From NCBI RefSeq assembly GCF_005217615.1, contig NZ_SZNK01000001.1:887501-951500 (forward strand): DNA of 64,000 nt, read 5' to 3'. Positions 1 through 10,501 of this stretch are shown here, piece by piece (within the stretch, counting starts at the first letter, position 1; each line of letters starts with the position of its first letter). A model generated the notes under the pieces. The model worked only from the letters and a program-made list of their open reading frames with translations. It did no database searches and was not told the origin of the DNA. Position numbers and translations under genes: made by a program. This DNA comes from Brevibacillus antibioticus (GTDB taxonomy: Bacteria; Bacillota; Bacilli; Brevibacillales; Brevibacillaceae).

Positions 1-291
<291 letters not shown>

Positions 292-316
292 AAAGAATAG
301 ATTCCTCTTTAAAAAC

Positions 317-369
317 GATCCTGTGAGGTCGGCAAGAGGCAAGATACTTCCCATGACTATGGCGAAGCT
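317..369 (+). promoter_or_regulatory. PyrR-binding loop and antiterminator, pyrR-pyrP spacer
   Basis: Bases 317-337 carry GATCCTGTGAGGTCGGCAAG, which fits the PyrR anti-antiterminator consensus (UCCNGNGAGGYU..GCAAG). AGAGGC just after it (336-341) can pair with GCCTCT at 371-376 to form the competing antiterminator. This is the standard Bacillus-type attenuator: UMP-bound PyrR stabilises the loop and frees the terminator stem. Confidence 0.88.
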
Positions 370-401
370 AGCCTCTTTGTGTCCGCACAAAGAGGCTTTT
401 T
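370..401 (+). terminator. Attenuator terminator before pyrP
   Basis: A perfect 12-bp stem, AGCCTCTTTGTG / CACAAAGAGGCT, around a 4-base loop (TCCG) is followed by TTTTTG. It is the termination arm of the PyrR switch. Confidence 0.92.
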
Positions 402-462
402 GTATAAAAATTTGTATAAAAGAAGTTTTGAATGAATGAAACAACACAGGGGGCATACAGGC

Positions 463-1821
463 ATGAGCCAGAAAAATTACATCGATGTAGACGAAACACC
501 ACATATTTCGCGATTGCTGCCACTTAGTATTCAACACTTGTTCGCGATGTTCGGCTCGACTGTATTGGTACCGATCTTAACGGGGTTGGATGTTGCAACG
601 GCCCTCATGGCAAGTGGGATTGGAACCCTTTTGTTCCTATGGATCACCAAAGGAAAGCTGCCGAACTACCTCGGTTCTTCCTTCGCTTTTATCGGTCCGA
701 TTATCGTCGTGAGTCAATCACATGGAGTAGGGACCGCGCTCTTGGGTTGCTTCCTTTCCGGGATTGTGTACATCATCGTCGCCGGTATCGTGAAGAAGGC
801 AGGGGTCAAATGGCTCGATCGGGTACTGCCACCAGTTGTCATCGCCTCTGTCATCGTCGTGATCGGTCTGAGCCTGGCTGGCGTAGCAGTAGACATGGCA
901 ACGAAAGTCACTGTAGATGGTCAACCACAAATGTCACTGACTTCGATTGAAATCTCGCTCGTTACGGTGGTTATAACAGTACTTGCAGCGGTCATGCTGC
1001 GTGGATTCCTTGGTCTCATCCCCATCTTGATCGGTATGGTTTCTGGTTATGTATACACGCTGCTGCGTCACCCTGATTTGATTAACTTTCAAAAAGTAGT
1101 AGAAGCAGACTGGTTCATCACGCCACAAAAAATGTTTACGGAGCACTTCAAATTTACCGAAGTCATGAGTGCGATTGGTGACGGCTCTGCATGGATCGCA
1201 GCACTGGTCATCGCGCCAGTCGCTTTCGTCACGCTGGCAGAGCATTTGGGTCACTTGCTGGTAACGAGCAAGGTCATGGATCGCGATCTGATGAAAAATC
1301 CGGGTCTGCACCGCAGCTTGCTCGGAGACGGGGTGGCGACCTCACTGGCAGCCATTATCGGAGGTCCGCCAGCAACGACGTATGGAGAAAATATTGGTGT
1401 CCTTGCAATGACGAAGGTATACAGCCGAGTGGTCATCGGTCTGGCTGCTGTACTGGCAATCATGTTCGCCTTCGCTGGTAAGGTTAGCGCCATTTTAATG
1501 ACGATTCCAACGCCGGTATTGGGCGGTGTCTCCATCATCCTGTTCGGTATCATCGCGGCACAAGGCTTGCGGATGTACGTCGAGCACAAAGTGAATTTTG
1601 CAGACAAGCGTAACATGATTCTCGCAGCGGTCATCCTCGTCACGGGAATCGGCGGATACAAAATCAGTTTTGCAGGTACAGGTATCGCTTTCCTGAACGA
1701 TCTGACCATCGATAATATCGCACTCTCTACCTTCCTGGGAATCATTCTGCACCTGATCCTTCCAGGAAAAGAGTCCGCGATGGGAGAAGCCCACCTTGAA
1801 GAACAAAAACAAATAGACTAG
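463..1821 (+). CDS. pyrP: Uracil permease PyrP (UraA/NCS2 family)
   Basis: A polytopic inner-membrane uracil:proton symporter that feeds uracil to salvage. The ~452-residue protein consists almost entirely of hydrophobic helices, consistent with the 14-segment NCS2 fold. It has the family stretches LPLSIQHLFAMFGSTVLVP near the N-terminus and GDGVATSLAAIIGGPPATTYGENIG. The ATG at 463 is preferred because GGGGG lies 9 bases upstream. An in-frame ATG at 436 has no ribosome site. The gene sits between two PyrR attenuators, so it should be repressed by pyrimidines. Confidence 0.95.
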   Translation: MSQKNYIDVDETPHISRLLPLSIQHLFAMFGSTVLVPILTGLDVATALMASGIGTLLFLWITKGKLPNYLGSSFAFIGPIIVVSQSHGVGTALLGCFLSGIVYIIVAGIVKKAGVKWLDRVLPPVVIASVIVVIGLSLAGVAVDMATKVTVDGQPQMSLTSIEISLVTVVITVLAAVMLRGFLGLIPILIGMVSGYVYTLLRHPDLINFQKVVEADWFITPQKMFTEHFKFTEVMSAIGDGSAWIAALVIAPVAFVTLAEHLGHLLVTSKVMDRDLMKNPGLHRSLLGDGVATSLAAIIGGPPATTYGENIGVLAMTKVYSRVVIGLAAVLAIMFAFAGKVSAILMTIPTPVLGGVSIILFGIIAAQGLRMYVEHKVNFADKRNMILAAVILVTGIGGYKISFAGTGIAFLNDLTIDNIALSTFLGIILHLILPGKESAMGEAHLEEQKQID

Positions 1822-1843
1822 ACGTTCCCAATCCTTTAAATCC

Positions 1844-1905
1844 AGTCCAGAGAGGCTGGCAAGGCAAAGAACGCTGTTTTGGTTGCCCGAAAAAGGCACT
1901 CAACC
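1844..1905 (+). promoter_or_regulatory. PyrR-binding loop and antiterminator, pyrP-pyrB spacer
   Basis: Bases 1844-1863 read AGTCCAGAGAGGCTGGCAAG, almost identical to the B. subtilis PyrR-binding consensus. The sequence to 1905 provides the alternative pairing partner of the following terminator stem. Confidence 0.9.
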
Positions 1906-1957
1906 AGCTTCTTGTCTCGCTTGCCTCCAGATGCAAAGCGATGCCAAGAAGCTTTTT
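1906..1957 (+). terminator. Attenuator terminator before pyrB
   Basis: AGCTTCTTG...TCGCTT pairs with AAGCGA...CAAGAAGCT across a purine-rich loop. A T-run (TTTTTCTTT) follows. It forms the termination arm of the second PyrR attenuator. Confidence 0.85.
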
Positions 1958-1962
1958 CTTTG

Positions 1963-2038
1963 TGAAAAACGTCTCGACGTTTTTCATAAAACAGGATTTG
2001 ACCGCTTGCGGTCTGCAAAAGAACGGGCTTGACCGTTC
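1963..2038 (+). repeat. Three consecutive short hairpins in the pyrB leader
   Basis: Three perfect inverted repeats lie between the attenuator terminator and the pyrB ribosome site: TGAAAAACGT/ACGTTTTTCA (1963-1986), GACCGC/GCGGTC (2000-2013) and GAACGG/CCGTTC (2021-2038). They are visible directly. The role is unknown; transcript stabilisation or a pause/processing element are possible. Confidence 0.7.
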
Positions 2039-2070
2039 CTTTTGACCAAAAAGAATCGGAGGGATTCATG

Positions 2071-3012
2071 ATGAAAAACGTAGCGCACCTGATTGGCCTC
2101 AAAGACTTATCGAAAGAACAGATCATCCAGCTCCTCGAGCGAGCAGAGTATTGGGCTGCCAGACCAACTGAGCAGGCGGATATCCTGCGCGGACGGTTTG
2201 TCGCGAATTTGTTCTTCGAGGCCAGCACCAGAACCCGCTTTTCTTTCGAAGTAGCTCAAAAGCGGCTGGGCGCACATGTTTTGAACTTCATTCCGGAAAC
2301 CTCCTCTACCGTAAAAGGCGAGACGGTCTATGACACGATCCGCACCTTGGAAGCCATGGGCGTGGAAGCAGCCGTTATCCGCACCAAGAAAGAAGGACTG
2401 CTGCAAGAGTTGGCAGAAAGAGTAGACCTGAAGCTGATCAACGCGGGAGATGGAACGAATGAGCACCCGACCCAATGCCTGCTCGATCTATTGACCATGA
2501 AAAGGAAGTTTGGCAAGCTCTCTGGTCTCACGGTAGCGATCATTGGAGACCTGCGCCACAGCCGCGTGCTCGGTTCTCACCTGTATGCGCTGCCGAAGCT
2601 CGGCGTGAATCTGTTGCTCTCAGGTCCTGCTACGATGATGCCAGCGCATATCCCGCAAGGTGTCAAAATCGTGGAAATGGAAGAAGCAGTTCAAACAGCA
2701 GATGTGGTCATGATGCTGCGTGTTCAGCTGGAGCGTCATGCGGAATCTCTCTATCTATCGAAGGAAGAGTATCACAAGGCGCATGGACTCACACTGGAAA
2801 GAGCCAAAATGATGAAATCCGGCGCAGTTATCATGCATCCGGCACCCGTCAATCGCGGGGTTGAGATTCATACTGATTTGGTAGAATGCGAAACGTCCTT
2901 GATTCAAACTCAAGTGACTAACGGAGTTGCAGCAAGAATGGCAGTTCTAGAAACTCTTTTGAAAGGGAGCGAAATGACATGGGAATCATCCTTGGCAACG
3001 GCAACGTACTAA
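2071..3012 (+). CDS. pyrB: Aspartate carbamoyltransferase catalytic subunit
   Basis: Condenses carbamoyl phosphate with L-aspartate, the first committed step of UMP synthesis, in the cytosol. About 313 residues. It has the carbamoyl-phosphate signature FEASTRTR near residue 50, HPTQ in the middle and HPAPVNRGVEI near the C-terminus. The ATG at 2071 has GGAGGG 7 bases upstream, better spaced than the adjacent ATG at 2068. The last 34 bases overlap pyrC, so its C-terminal tail is read from pyrC's first codons in another frame; translational coupling is likely. No regulatory pyrI is present, as expected for Bacillota. Confidence 0.97.
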   Translation: MKNVAHLIGLKDLSKEQIIQLLERAEYWAARPTEQADILRGRFVANLFFEASTRTRFSFEVAQKRLGAHVLNFIPETSSTVKGETVYDTIRTLEAMGVEAAVIRTKKEGLLQELAERVDLKLINAGDGTNEHPTQCLLDLLTMKRKFGKLSGLTVAIIGDLRHSRVLGSHLYALPKLGVNLLLSGPATMMPAHIPQGVKIVEMEEAVQTADVVMMLRVQLERHAESLYLSKEEYHKAHGLTLERAKMMKSGAVIMHPAPVNRGVEIHTDLVECETSLIQTQVTNGVAARMAVLETLLKGSEMTWESSLATATY

Positions 3013-4259
3013 ATCAGGCGGGGGAACTCACCCCGATGGAAATATTGGTGGAAAAGGGAAGAATCACAGCGAAGGGGGAGACACTCGATCGCGAGGGTCA
3101 TGAATGGATCGATTGCCACGGCGGCATGATTAGCGCGGGTCTGATCGATGCCCACGTACATCTACGTGAGCCAGGCTTTGAACATAAAGAAACGATCGAA
3201 ACAGGGGCAAAAGCAGCGGTACAAGGCGGATTTACAACAGTAGCATGCATGCCGAACACACGACCATCCATCGACAGTGTCGAGACCGTGACCTACATTT
3301 TGGACAAAGCGAGCGAGGCTGGTATGGCGCGCGTGATCCCGTATGGTGCGATTACCGTTCGCCAATTGGGAAAAGAGCTGACGGATTTCGCAGGGTTAAA
3401 AGAAGCGGGGATCTTCGCACTGACAGATGACGGCGTTGGTGTGCAATCAACAGCGATGATGAAAAAGGCCATGCAAAAAGCAGCAGAGCTCGGTATCGCA
3501 ATCGTCGCTCACTGCGAGGACGAAGACCTGTTGATCCCGGGAGCAGCTTTGCATGACGGGGTGGTAGCAGCTCGACACGGACTCCCTGGAATTCCTTCTG
3601 AATCTGAGTCCATCCACGTTGGCCGCGATATTTTGCTGGCAGAACAGACAGGTGTACACTACCACGTATGTCACATCAGCGCGAAAGAGTCGGTGCGTCT
3701 GGTACGCGACGGAAAACGTGCTGGCGTAAATGTAACGTGTGAAGTCAGTCCGCATCACCTCTTGCTGTGCGACGAGGATATCCCGGACAATCTGGATACA
3801 AATTGGAAAATGAACCCGCCACTGCGTTCTCGTGAGGATCGCGCTGCACTGATTGCGGGATTGAAAGATGGCACCATTGATATGATCGCCACAGATCATG
3901 CACCACACACCCAAGAGGAAAAAGCAAATGGGATAAACCGCGCACCATTCGGAATCGTCGGACTGGAGACAGCATTCCCGCTCCTGTACACAAATCTCGT
4001 GCAAACCGGAGAGCTGACCTTGAAGAAGCTGGTTGAGCTGTTGACCGTGAAGCCAGCAGAAGCATTCAAACTGCCGTACGGACGTCTGGAAGTAGGCGCG
4101 CCAGCAGACCTGACTGTGATTGATCTGGAAACGGAAAAAACAATTGACCCAAGTACATTCGCAAGTAAAGGGATCAACACACCATTTGCTGGTTGGGCAT
4201 GCAAAGGCTGGCCGACCCTGACGCTGGTTGATGGGAAGATCGTATATCAAAACGTGTAA
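2979..4259 (+). CDS. pyrC: Dihydroorotase (class I)
   Basis: Zinc amidohydrolase that cyclises N-carbamoyl-aspartate to dihydroorotate. The 426-residue length fits class I bacterial enzymes. Metal-binding motifs are visible: DAHVHLREPG (about residue 59), AHCED in the middle and ATDHAPH near residue 305. The ATG at 2979 overlaps the end of pyrB; a GGGAG ribosome site lies inside pyrB about 9 bases upstream. Confidence 0.97.
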   Translation: MGIILGNGNVLNQAGELTPMEILVEKGRITAKGETLDREGHEWIDCHGGMISAGLIDAHVHLREPGFEHKETIETGAKAAVQGGFTTVACMPNTRPSIDSVETVTYILDKASEAGMARVIPYGAITVRQLGKELTDFAGLKEAGIFALTDDGVGVQSTAMMKKAMQKAAELGIAIVAHCEDEDLLIPGAALHDGVVAARHGLPGIPSESESIHVGRDILLAEQTGVHYHVCHISAKESVRLVRDGKRAGVNVTCEVSPHHLLLCDEDIPDNLDTNWKMNPPLRSREDRAALIAGLKDGTIDMIATDHAPHTQEEKANGINRAPFGIVGLETAFPLLYTNLVQTGELTLKKLVELLTVKPAEAFKLPYGRLEVGAPADLTVIDLETEKTIDPSTFASKGINTPFAGWACKGWPTLTLVDGKIVYQNV

Positions 4260-4314
4260 AACCGACTTGCAGACGAGACACAAGTTTTTACACGATAATG
4301 GAGGAGGAGCATAA

Positions 4315-5412
4315 ATGCGTGCAAGATTGATCTTGGAAGACGGAACAGAATTTATCGGGACGGCATTTGGAGCGACAAAGGAGTCCTACGGGGAAGTGGT
4401 TTTCAATACAGGGCTGACTGGCTATCAGGAGGTTTTGTCCGACCCATCCTACTGCGGACAGATCGTCACCATGACATACCCGCTAATCGGAAATTACGGG
4501 ATCAATCGAGACGACTTTGAAGCTGTTCGTCCATACATTCACGGCTTCGTTGTTCGCGAGCATTGCGAGGCACCTAGCAACTGGCGCAATACGAACACAC
4601 TCGATGAACTGCTGAAAACATACGACATCCCAGGTATTGCTGGAGTCGACACCCGGATGCTGACGAGAAAAATTCGTTACCACGGCACGATGAAGGGCAT
4701 GATTACAACCAGTGAAGCCCCGTTGGCTGAGTTGGTTGCTGCCCTGAACGGCACGACATTGATGACAGACCAAGTATCACGCGTTTCTACGAAAGGCGTC
4801 TTCAGTTGCCCAGGTACAGGTCATCGGGTAGCACTGGTAGACTTCGGAGCCAAGAGCGGGATTTTACGAGAACTGACCAAGCGCAACTGCGACGTAGTCG
4901 TCGTGCCTTACAATGTGACAGCAGAAGAGATTCGCCGCATTCAGCCGGACGGAGTTCTCTTGTCCAATGGCCCTGGGGACCCGAAGGACGTACCGCAAGC
5001 TGTAGAGATGATTCGCGAAATCTTGGGTGAATATCCTCTGTTCGGAATTTGCCTCGGTCACCAGCTGTTTGCACTGGCATCTGGCGCTGACACGACAAAA
5101 ATGAAATTCGGACACCGTGGCGGTAACCATCCGGTAAAAGAGCTGCCAACCGGACGCACATATATCACATCCCAGAACCACAGCTATGCAGTCAAAGAAG
5201 ATTCACTGGCAAGCACGGAACTGGAAGTTACACATATCGCACTCAATGATGGCACCATCGAAGGCGTACGTCATGCAGCGAAGAATGCATTCTCAGTACA
5301 GTACCATCCAGAAGCAGCTCCAGGTCCGTATGATTCCGGCTACCTGTTCGACCAGTTTCTTGCGATGATGGAAACCGCTAAGGAGGAAAAAACTCATGCC
5401 AAAACAAGATAA
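4315..5412 (+). CDS. carA: Carbamoyl-phosphate synthase small (glutaminase) subunit
   Basis: Hydrolyses glutamine and channels ammonia to CarB. The 365-residue protein has an N-terminal CPSase small domain and a class I glutamine amidotransferase domain. The nucleophile is Cys in GICLGHQ (about residue 246), and the His/Glu pair is in VQYHPEA near residue 325. A strong GGAGGAGG site precedes the ATG. It overlaps carB by 17 bases. This is the pyrimidine-linked copy (pyrAA in Bacillus naming). Confidence 0.97.
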   Translation: MRARLILEDGTEFIGTAFGATKESYGEVVFNTGLTGYQEVLSDPSYCGQIVTMTYPLIGNYGINRDDFEAVRPYIHGFVVREHCEAPSNWRNTNTLDELLKTYDIPGIAGVDTRMLTRKIRYHGTMKGMITTSEAPLAELVAALNGTTLMTDQVSRVSTKGVFSCPGTGHRVALVDFGAKSGILRELTKRNCDVVVVPYNVTAEEIRRIQPDGVLLSNGPGDPKDVPQAVEMIREILGEYPLFGICLGHQLFALASGADTTKMKFGHRGGNHPVKELPTGRTYITSQNHSYAVKEDSLASTELEVTHIALNDGTIEGVRHAAKNAFSVQYHPEAAPGPYDSGYLFDQFLAMMETAKEEKTHAKTR

Positions 5413-8400
5413 TCTGAAAAAAATCCTTGTAATCGGCTCTGGACCTATCGTTATCGGGCAGGCTGCTGAATTTGACTATGCAGGCACGCAAGCATGCGAA
5501 GCGTTAAAAGAAGAGGGCATGGAGGTCGTTCTGATCAACTCCAACCCTGCGACCATCATGACCGATACAAACATGGCGGACAAAGTATATATCGAACCAA
5601 TCACACCTGAATTCGTAGCGCGTGTCATTCGTCAAGAGAAGCCGGATGGACTACTGCCTACGCTTGGAGGTCAAACAGGCTTGAACATGGCTGTTGCCCT
5701 CTCAGAAGCAGGCGTTCTCGAGCAAGAAAATGTAAAGCTGCTCGGAACCAAGCTGGAATCGATCAAGCAAGCAGAAGACCGCGAACTGTTCCGCTCCCTC
5801 ATGAACGAGCTAGGTGAGCCAGTACCTGAATCCGTCATCGTGAGCACGGTAGAAGAAGCTGTCGATTTTGCAAACGAAATCGGCTATCCCATCATCGTTC
5901 GTCCTGCCTACACCTTGGGTGGTACAGGCGGCGGAATTTGTGAAGATGAAGAAACCCTCCGCGAGATCGTCGCAAGCGGATTGAAATACTCCCCGATTAC
6001 GCAATGCTTGATCGAGAAAAGCATTGCGGGCATGAAAGAAATCGAGTACGAAGTAATGCGCGATGCCAACGACAACTGCATCGTTGTCTGCAACATGGAA
6101 AACATCGACCCAGTCGGCGTTCATACAGGTGACTCCATCGTAGTAGCGCCTAGCCAAACCCTGGCTGACCGCGAGTATCAAATGCTGCGCACGTCCGCGC
6201 TGAACATCATCCGGGCGCTTGGCATCGAGGGTGGCTGCAACGTACAATACGCACTCGACCCGCACAGCTTCCAGTACTACGTGATCGAAGTGAATCCACG
6301 TGTGAGCCGCTCTTCTGCACTGGCTTCCAAGGCAACAGGCTACCCAATCGCAAAGATGGCAGCCAAAATCGCAATCGGCTACACGTTGGATGAACTGAAA
6401 AACCCGGTGACAGGCCAAACATACGCATGCTTCGAGCCAACACTGGACTACATCGTCAGCAAAATTCCACGTTGGCCGTTTGACAAGTTCCAATCCGCCA
6501 ACCGCAAGCTCGGTACGCAAATGAAAGCCACTGGCGAAGTCATGGCGATCGGTCGGACTTTTGAAGAATCGATCATGAAAGCCATCCGTTCCTTGGAAAT
6601 CGGCAGCTATCACATCGAGATCGAGGGAGCTGGCGAAATCAGCGAGGAAGATTTGAAAGCACGACTGGTTCACGCAGATGACGAGCGCCTCTTCCTGCTG
6701 GCAGAAGCACTGCGCCGTGGCTGGACGATCGAACAACTGCACAGCCTGACCAAGATCGATCTGTTCTTCCTGCACAAGTTCCATAAAATGGTTGCCTTTG
6801 AAGCACAACTGGCAGAAGGCTTGACGAGCGAGAAGCTGTACGAAGCAAAACGCATGGGCTTTACGGACCGCAAAATTGCCGAGCTGTGCGGTGAGACAGA
6901 AGAAGCAGTACACGCTATGCGCAAAGAAAAAGGCTTTGTACCTGTATATAAAATGGTAGATACTTGCGCGGCAGAATTCGAAGCGCAAACACCGTACTAC
7001 TACTCCGCATATGAAGTGGAAGACGAGCGTATCGAGACTGGCAAAAAACGTGTAGTCGTGCTGGGCTCCGGGCCAATCCGCATCGGTCAAGGAATCGAGT
7101 TTGACTATGCGACTGTCCACGCTGTCTGGGCGCTGAGAGAAGCGGGCTATGAGGCAGTGATCATCAACAACAACCCGGAGACTGTTTCTACAGACTTCAA
7201 CACGTCTGATCGCCTGTACTTCGAGCCGCTGTACATCGAAGACGTCATGAACATTCTCGATGTAGAAAAGCCAGAGGGTGTCATCGTACAATTTGGCGGG
7301 CAAACCGCGATCAACTTGGCTGACAAGCTGACTGCACGCGGAATCAAAATCTTGGGTACGAGTCTGGAAAACATCGATGCAGCGGAAAACCGCGAGAAGT
7401 TCGAAGCGCTGCTGCGCGAGCTGGAAATCGCCCAACCACCAGGGAAAACAGTGACGTCCGTCGAGCAGGCAGTAGTGGCAGCAGAAGGTCTTGGCTTCCC
7501 AGTCCTGGTGCGCCCATCCTATGTACTTGGCGGACGTGCGATGGAAATCGTCTACAACCAGCCCGAGCTGTTGGAGTACATGGAAAAAGCGGTGAAGGTA
7601 AATCCTGATCACCCTGTATTGGTAGACCGTTACATGGTTGGGGTAGAAGCGGAAGTCGATGCGATCTGCGACGGCGAAAACGTTTTGATTCCAGGTATCA
7701 TGGAGCATATCGAACGTGCAGGGGTGCACTCCGGTGACTCTATCGCTGTATATCCTCCACAATCCTTGTCCCAAGCGATCAAGGATGAACTGATCGACAT
7801 GACGACAAAGCTGGCGCGTGCCTTGCAAATCAAAGGCTTGCTCAACATCCAGTTCGTCATCTATAAAGATCGCCCATACGTAATCGAGGTCAATCCGCGT
7901 TCGTCCCGTACGGTGCCATTCCTCTCCAAAGTAACGGGGATTCCAATGGCGAACATCGCAACGAAAGCGATCCTTGGTCACTCGATCATCGAACAAGGCT
8001 TTACACCGGGCTATCATCCAGAGGAAACGATGGTTTCTGTCAAAGTACCAGTCTTCTCCTTCGCAAAGCTGCGTCGCGTTGATATTACGCTCGGCCCTGA
8101 AATGAAATCGACCGGAGAAGTCATGGGACGTGAAAGCACATTGGCAAAAGCGTTGTATAAAGGCTTGGTCGCAGCGGGCATGAATATCCCGACACAAGGT
8201 ACTTTGCTCGTGACTGTTTCTGATAAAGACAAGGAAGAAGCGCTAGACATTGTGAAACGCTTCCGCCACCTCGGCTTCAAGCTGATGGCGACCGCAGGCA
8301 CAGCCGATTATTTGGAACAAGCAGGACTGCAAGTCACTCGCGTAAGCAAATTGTCCGAAGGCACGCCAAACCTGTTGGATGTGATCCATACAGGCGAAGC

Positions 8401-8608
8401 GAACATCGTACTCAATACATTGACAAAAGGCAAAACGCCACAACGGGATGGCTTCCGCATTCGTCGGGAAGCAGTAGAGAACGGCGCCGTATGCTTGACT
8501 TCCCTGGATACAGCTTCCGCTCTCCTGCACGTACTGGAGACGATCACATTCTCTACAGAAGCAATGCCAGCTCAGCGTGCTGGTGCCAAAGTGGCAGTAA
8601 CCGTATAA
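5396..8608 (+). CDS. carB: Carbamoyl-phosphate synthase large subunit
   Basis: A synthetase with two tandem ATP-grasp halves; it makes carbamoyl phosphate from bicarbonate, ammonia and two ATP. Its 1070 residues are the usual length. The internal duplication is obvious: [19 protein letters not shown] near residue 13 is repeated as [18 protein letters not shown] near residue 558. The C-terminal ~140 residues form the MGS-like allosteric domain. AAGGAGG is well placed before the ATG, inside carA. The next gene is pyrF; pyrK and pyrD are absent. Confidence 0.98.
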   Translation: MPKQDNLKKILVIGSGPIVIGQAAEFDYAGTQACEALKEEGMEVVLINSNPATIMTDTNMADKVYIEPITPEFVARVIRQEKPDGLLPTLGGQTGLNMAVALSEAGVLEQENVKLLGTKLESIKQAEDRELFRSLMNELGEPVPESVIVSTVEEAVDFANEIGYPIIVRPAYTLGGTGGGICEDEETLREIVASGLKYSPITQCLIEKSIAGMKEIEYEVMRDANDNCIVVCNMENIDPVGVHTGDSIVVAPSQTLADREYQMLRTSALNIIRALGIEGGCNVQYALDPHSFQYYVIEVNPRVSRSSALASKATGYPIAKMAAKIAIGYTLDELKNPVTGQTYACFEPTLDYIVSKIPRWPFDKFQSANRKLGTQMKATGEVMAIGRTFEESIMKAIRSLEIGSYHIEIEGAGEISEEDLKARLVHADDERLFLLAEALRRGWTIEQLHSLTKIDLFFLHKFHKMVAFEAQLAEGLTSEKLYEAKRMGFTDRKIAELCGETEEAVHAMRKEKGFVPVYKMVDTCAAEFEAQTPYYYSAYEVEDERIETGKKRVVVLGSGPIRIGQGIEFDYATVHAVWALREAGYEAVIINNNPETVSTDFNTSDRLYFEPLYIEDVMNILDVEKPEGVIVQFGGQTAINLADKLTARGIKILGTSLENIDAAENREKFEALLRELEIAQPPGKTVTSVEQAVVAAEGLGFPVLVRPSYVLGGRAMEIVYNQPELLEYMEKAVKVNPDHPVLVDRYMVGVEAEVDAICDGENVLIPGIMEHIERAGVHSGDSIAVYPPQSLSQAIKDELIDMTTKLARALQIKGLLNIQFVIYKDRPYVIEVNPRSSRTVPFLSKVTGIPMANIATKAILGHSIIEQGFTPGYHPEETMVSVKVPVFSFAKLRRVDITLGPEMKSTGEVMGRESTLAKALYKGLVAAGMNIPTQGTLLVTVSDKDKEEALDIVKRFRHLGFKLMATAGTADYLEQAGLQVTRVSKLSEGTPNLLDVIHTGEANIVLNTLTKGKTPQRDGFRIRREAVENGAVCLTSLDTASALLHVLETITFSTEAMPAQRAGAKVAVTV

Positions 8609-8623
8609 AAAGGGGAGAGCAGC

Positions 8624-9361
8624 GTGCAACAACAACTAACCGATATTCGCGAACGCATGATTGTCGCGCTCGACTTTTCCACACTGGATGAAGTCAAAAA
8701 GTGCATCGAGTCGCTACAGGGGCATATCCGCTATGTAAAAGTGGGGATGGAGCTCGCTTACGCCGAAGGGCCAGCGATCGTTTCCTTTCTGAAGGAAAAA
8801 GGACTCAACGTGTTCCTCGACTTGAAGGTTCACGATATTCCCAATACAGCTAAAGGTGCGATGAGAAGTCTGGCGCGTCTGGGAGCAGACATGGTAAACG
8901 TTCATGCGGCAGGCGGCGTAGCCATGATGGCGGCAGCGAGAGAAGGCTTGGAGCAAGGGACAGCGGCAGGTGCTGCTCGTCCCCTCCTGATCGGTGTGAC
9001 GATGCTGACATCCACTGGTTTGCAAACGATGAATCAAGAATTGGCGATTCCGGGAGCGGTGGAGGATGTTGTGGTGCACTATGCACGGATGACCAAGCAA
9101 GCAGGTTTGGATGGGGTCGTTGCTTCTCCACTAGAAGTGCCGATGATCAAAAAGGCTGCTGGAGACGCATTTGTAACCGTAACGCCAGGAATTCGTCCAC
9201 TGGGAGCGGATCAAGGCGATCAGACGCGTATCACGACGCCAGAACAGGCATTCCGCTTGGGCAGTGATTACCTCGTGATCGGACGCGCTATTACGGGTGC
9301 TAAAGATCCAGTAGGGGTATGGCAAAGCATCGTCGCAGCAGTGGAAAATGATCGTTCGTAA
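8624..9361 (+). CDS. pyrF: Orotidine 5'-phosphate decarboxylase
   Basis: Decarboxylates OMP to UMP. The 245-residue TIM barrel carries the catalytic DLKVHDIPNT motif near residue 66 and the phosphate-binding end TPGIRP...LVIGRAIT. It starts at GTG 8624, with AGGGGAG 7 bases upstream and no usable ATG nearby. It follows carB by 15 bases, so it belongs to the same transcript. Confidence 0.97.
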   Translation: MQQQLTDIRERMIVALDFSTLDEVKKCIESLQGHIRYVKVGMELAYAEGPAIVSFLKEKGLNVFLDLKVHDIPNTAKGAMRSLARLGADMVNVHAAGGVAMMAAAREGLEQGTAAGAARPLLIGVTMLTSTGLQTMNQELAIPGAVEDVVVHYARMTKQAGLDGVVASPLEVPMIKKAAGDAFVTVTPGIRPLGADQGDQTRITTPEQAFRLGSDYLVIGRAITGAKDPVGVWQSIVAAVENDRS

Positions 9362-9388
9362 AGTAGCCAGCTGGAGGGAATAAGTGAA

Positions 9389-10027
9389 ATGACGACATTG
9401 ACAACCGCTAAGCAAATTGCAGCGAATCTTCTCGAAATCGGGGCAGTTCATCTGCGTCCGGAGCAACCTTTTACATGGACGTCCGGGATCAAATCCCCAA
9501 TCTACTGCGACAACAGGATCACAATGTCCTATCCGCATGTGCGCCGTGCCATTGCGAGAGCATTTGCAGATTTGATCAAGGAGCAGTACCCAGATGCGCA
9601 AGTCGTGGCTGGAACAGCGACTGCTGGTATTCCACATGCTGCATGGGTAGCAGAGCTGCTTGATCTGCCTATGATCTACGTACGCGACAAGGCAAAAGGC
9701 CACGGTCGCCAAAATCAGATAGAGGGTGCATTGGCGGCTGGTCAAAAAGTCGTCGTGATTGAAGACCTGATTTCTACAGGAGGTAGCTCCTTGAAAGCAG
9801 CGCAAGCAGTACAGGCTGAGGGAGGAGAGGTACAGGGGGTCGTAGCCATTTTCAGCTACCAATTCCCGGATGCCCAAGCCTTGTTTGAGGAAGCAGGCAT
9901 TCCTTGCACCACCATATCGAATTACACAGCACTTCTGGAAGTAGCTTCAGAGCAAGGAGTTATTACTAGCGAACAGGAAAAAGTATTGGGTGAATGGCGT
10001 AAAACCCCGCGTACTTTTTTTGAATAA
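9389..10027 (+). CDS. pyrE: Orotate phosphoribosyltransferase
   Basis: Transfers the PRPP ribose phosphate to orotate, giving OMP for PyrF. 212 residues, with the PRPP loop VVVIEDLISTGGSS near residue 121 and the flexible-loop RDKAKGHG segment. GGAGGG lies 10 bases before the ATG. It is the last gene of the pyr operon and is followed at once by an intrinsic terminator. Confidence 0.97.
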   Translation: MTTLTTAKQIAANLLEIGAVHLRPEQPFTWTSGIKSPIYCDNRITMSYPHVRRAIARAFADLIKEQYPDAQVVAGTATAGIPHAAWVAELLDLPMIYVRDKAKGHGRQNQIEGALAAGQKVVVIEDLISTGGSSLKAAQAVQAEGGEVQGVVAIFSYQFPDAQALFEEAGIPCTTISNYTALLEVASEQGVITSEQEKVLGEWRKTPRTFFE

Positions 10028-10037
10028 GTAGTGATGA

Positions 10038-10075
10038 AGAGTAGGGCGGCGTTCAAACCGTTCTACTCTTTTTTG
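10038..10075 (+). terminator. Terminator of the pyr operon
   Basis: AGAGTAG pairs with CTACTCT around an 18-base loop, with a T6 run directly after. It lies 11 bases past the pyrE stop. Confidence 0.85.
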
Positions 10076-10204
10076 TTTCGTCATGGATCGTAATATGGTG
10101 GGTGACCCTGCGCCTGGATTGTACAGTATTTTTTGACGTGTGCTCTTGCTGAGCAGGTTCCATATCCGGCTTTTACCAATGAAGCGAGGACAATAGTAGA
10201 CAGT

Positions 10205-10501
10205 TTATTCGAAAGTCACCAATTGCTTAAAAAGTCGGATTGCTTCTGTTATTTCAAGCCGATAAAACATCTCCGTTCCTTTCTTTTGAACGTTTACTAG
10301 GCCCGCTTGTTTTAATATTTTCAAGTAATGAGAAACCGTAGCTCTAGACATGGGAGTATGCTCGAGCGCTACGATTTGCTGCCGAATCGAATATGGATTC
10401 TTCCTTGTTTTTGCAACCCATAAAAACAGCGAGAGTGACCATGGCGGCGGAACGGCAACGGTAAGAACAAAGCGTTTTTCATGTAAAAGAGCTAACTTTA
10501 G
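10205..10501 (-). pseudogene. Remnant of an ArsR-like winged-helix regulator
   Basis: The minus strand from 10501 down to a TAA at 10205 reads as ~98 codons. It includes a clear ArsR-type helix-turn-helix and wing: SRATVSHYLKILKQAGLV followed by KGTEMFYRL. No ATG, GTG or TTG precedes the recognition helix in this frame, and an in-frame TAA stands at 10502. No start for a full-length protein can therefore be found. It is most likely a 5'-truncated relic; use of an atypical start codon is the alternative. The rest of 10076-10696 shows no supported gene. Confidence 0.6.

Noticed and set aside
3447..4283. A 278-codon minus-strand frame over pyrC
   Set aside because: Antisense shadow of pyrC; Cys/Trp-rich product without any recognisable motif.
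5810..8197. A 795-codon open frame on the minus strand inside carB
   Set aside because: It is antisense to a fully conserved carB and has no domain, start context or ribosome site. The openness follows from codon bias in the sense gene.
9131..9877. A 248-codon minus-strand frame over pyrF-pyrE
   Set aside because: Antisense to two certain genes and without a family match.
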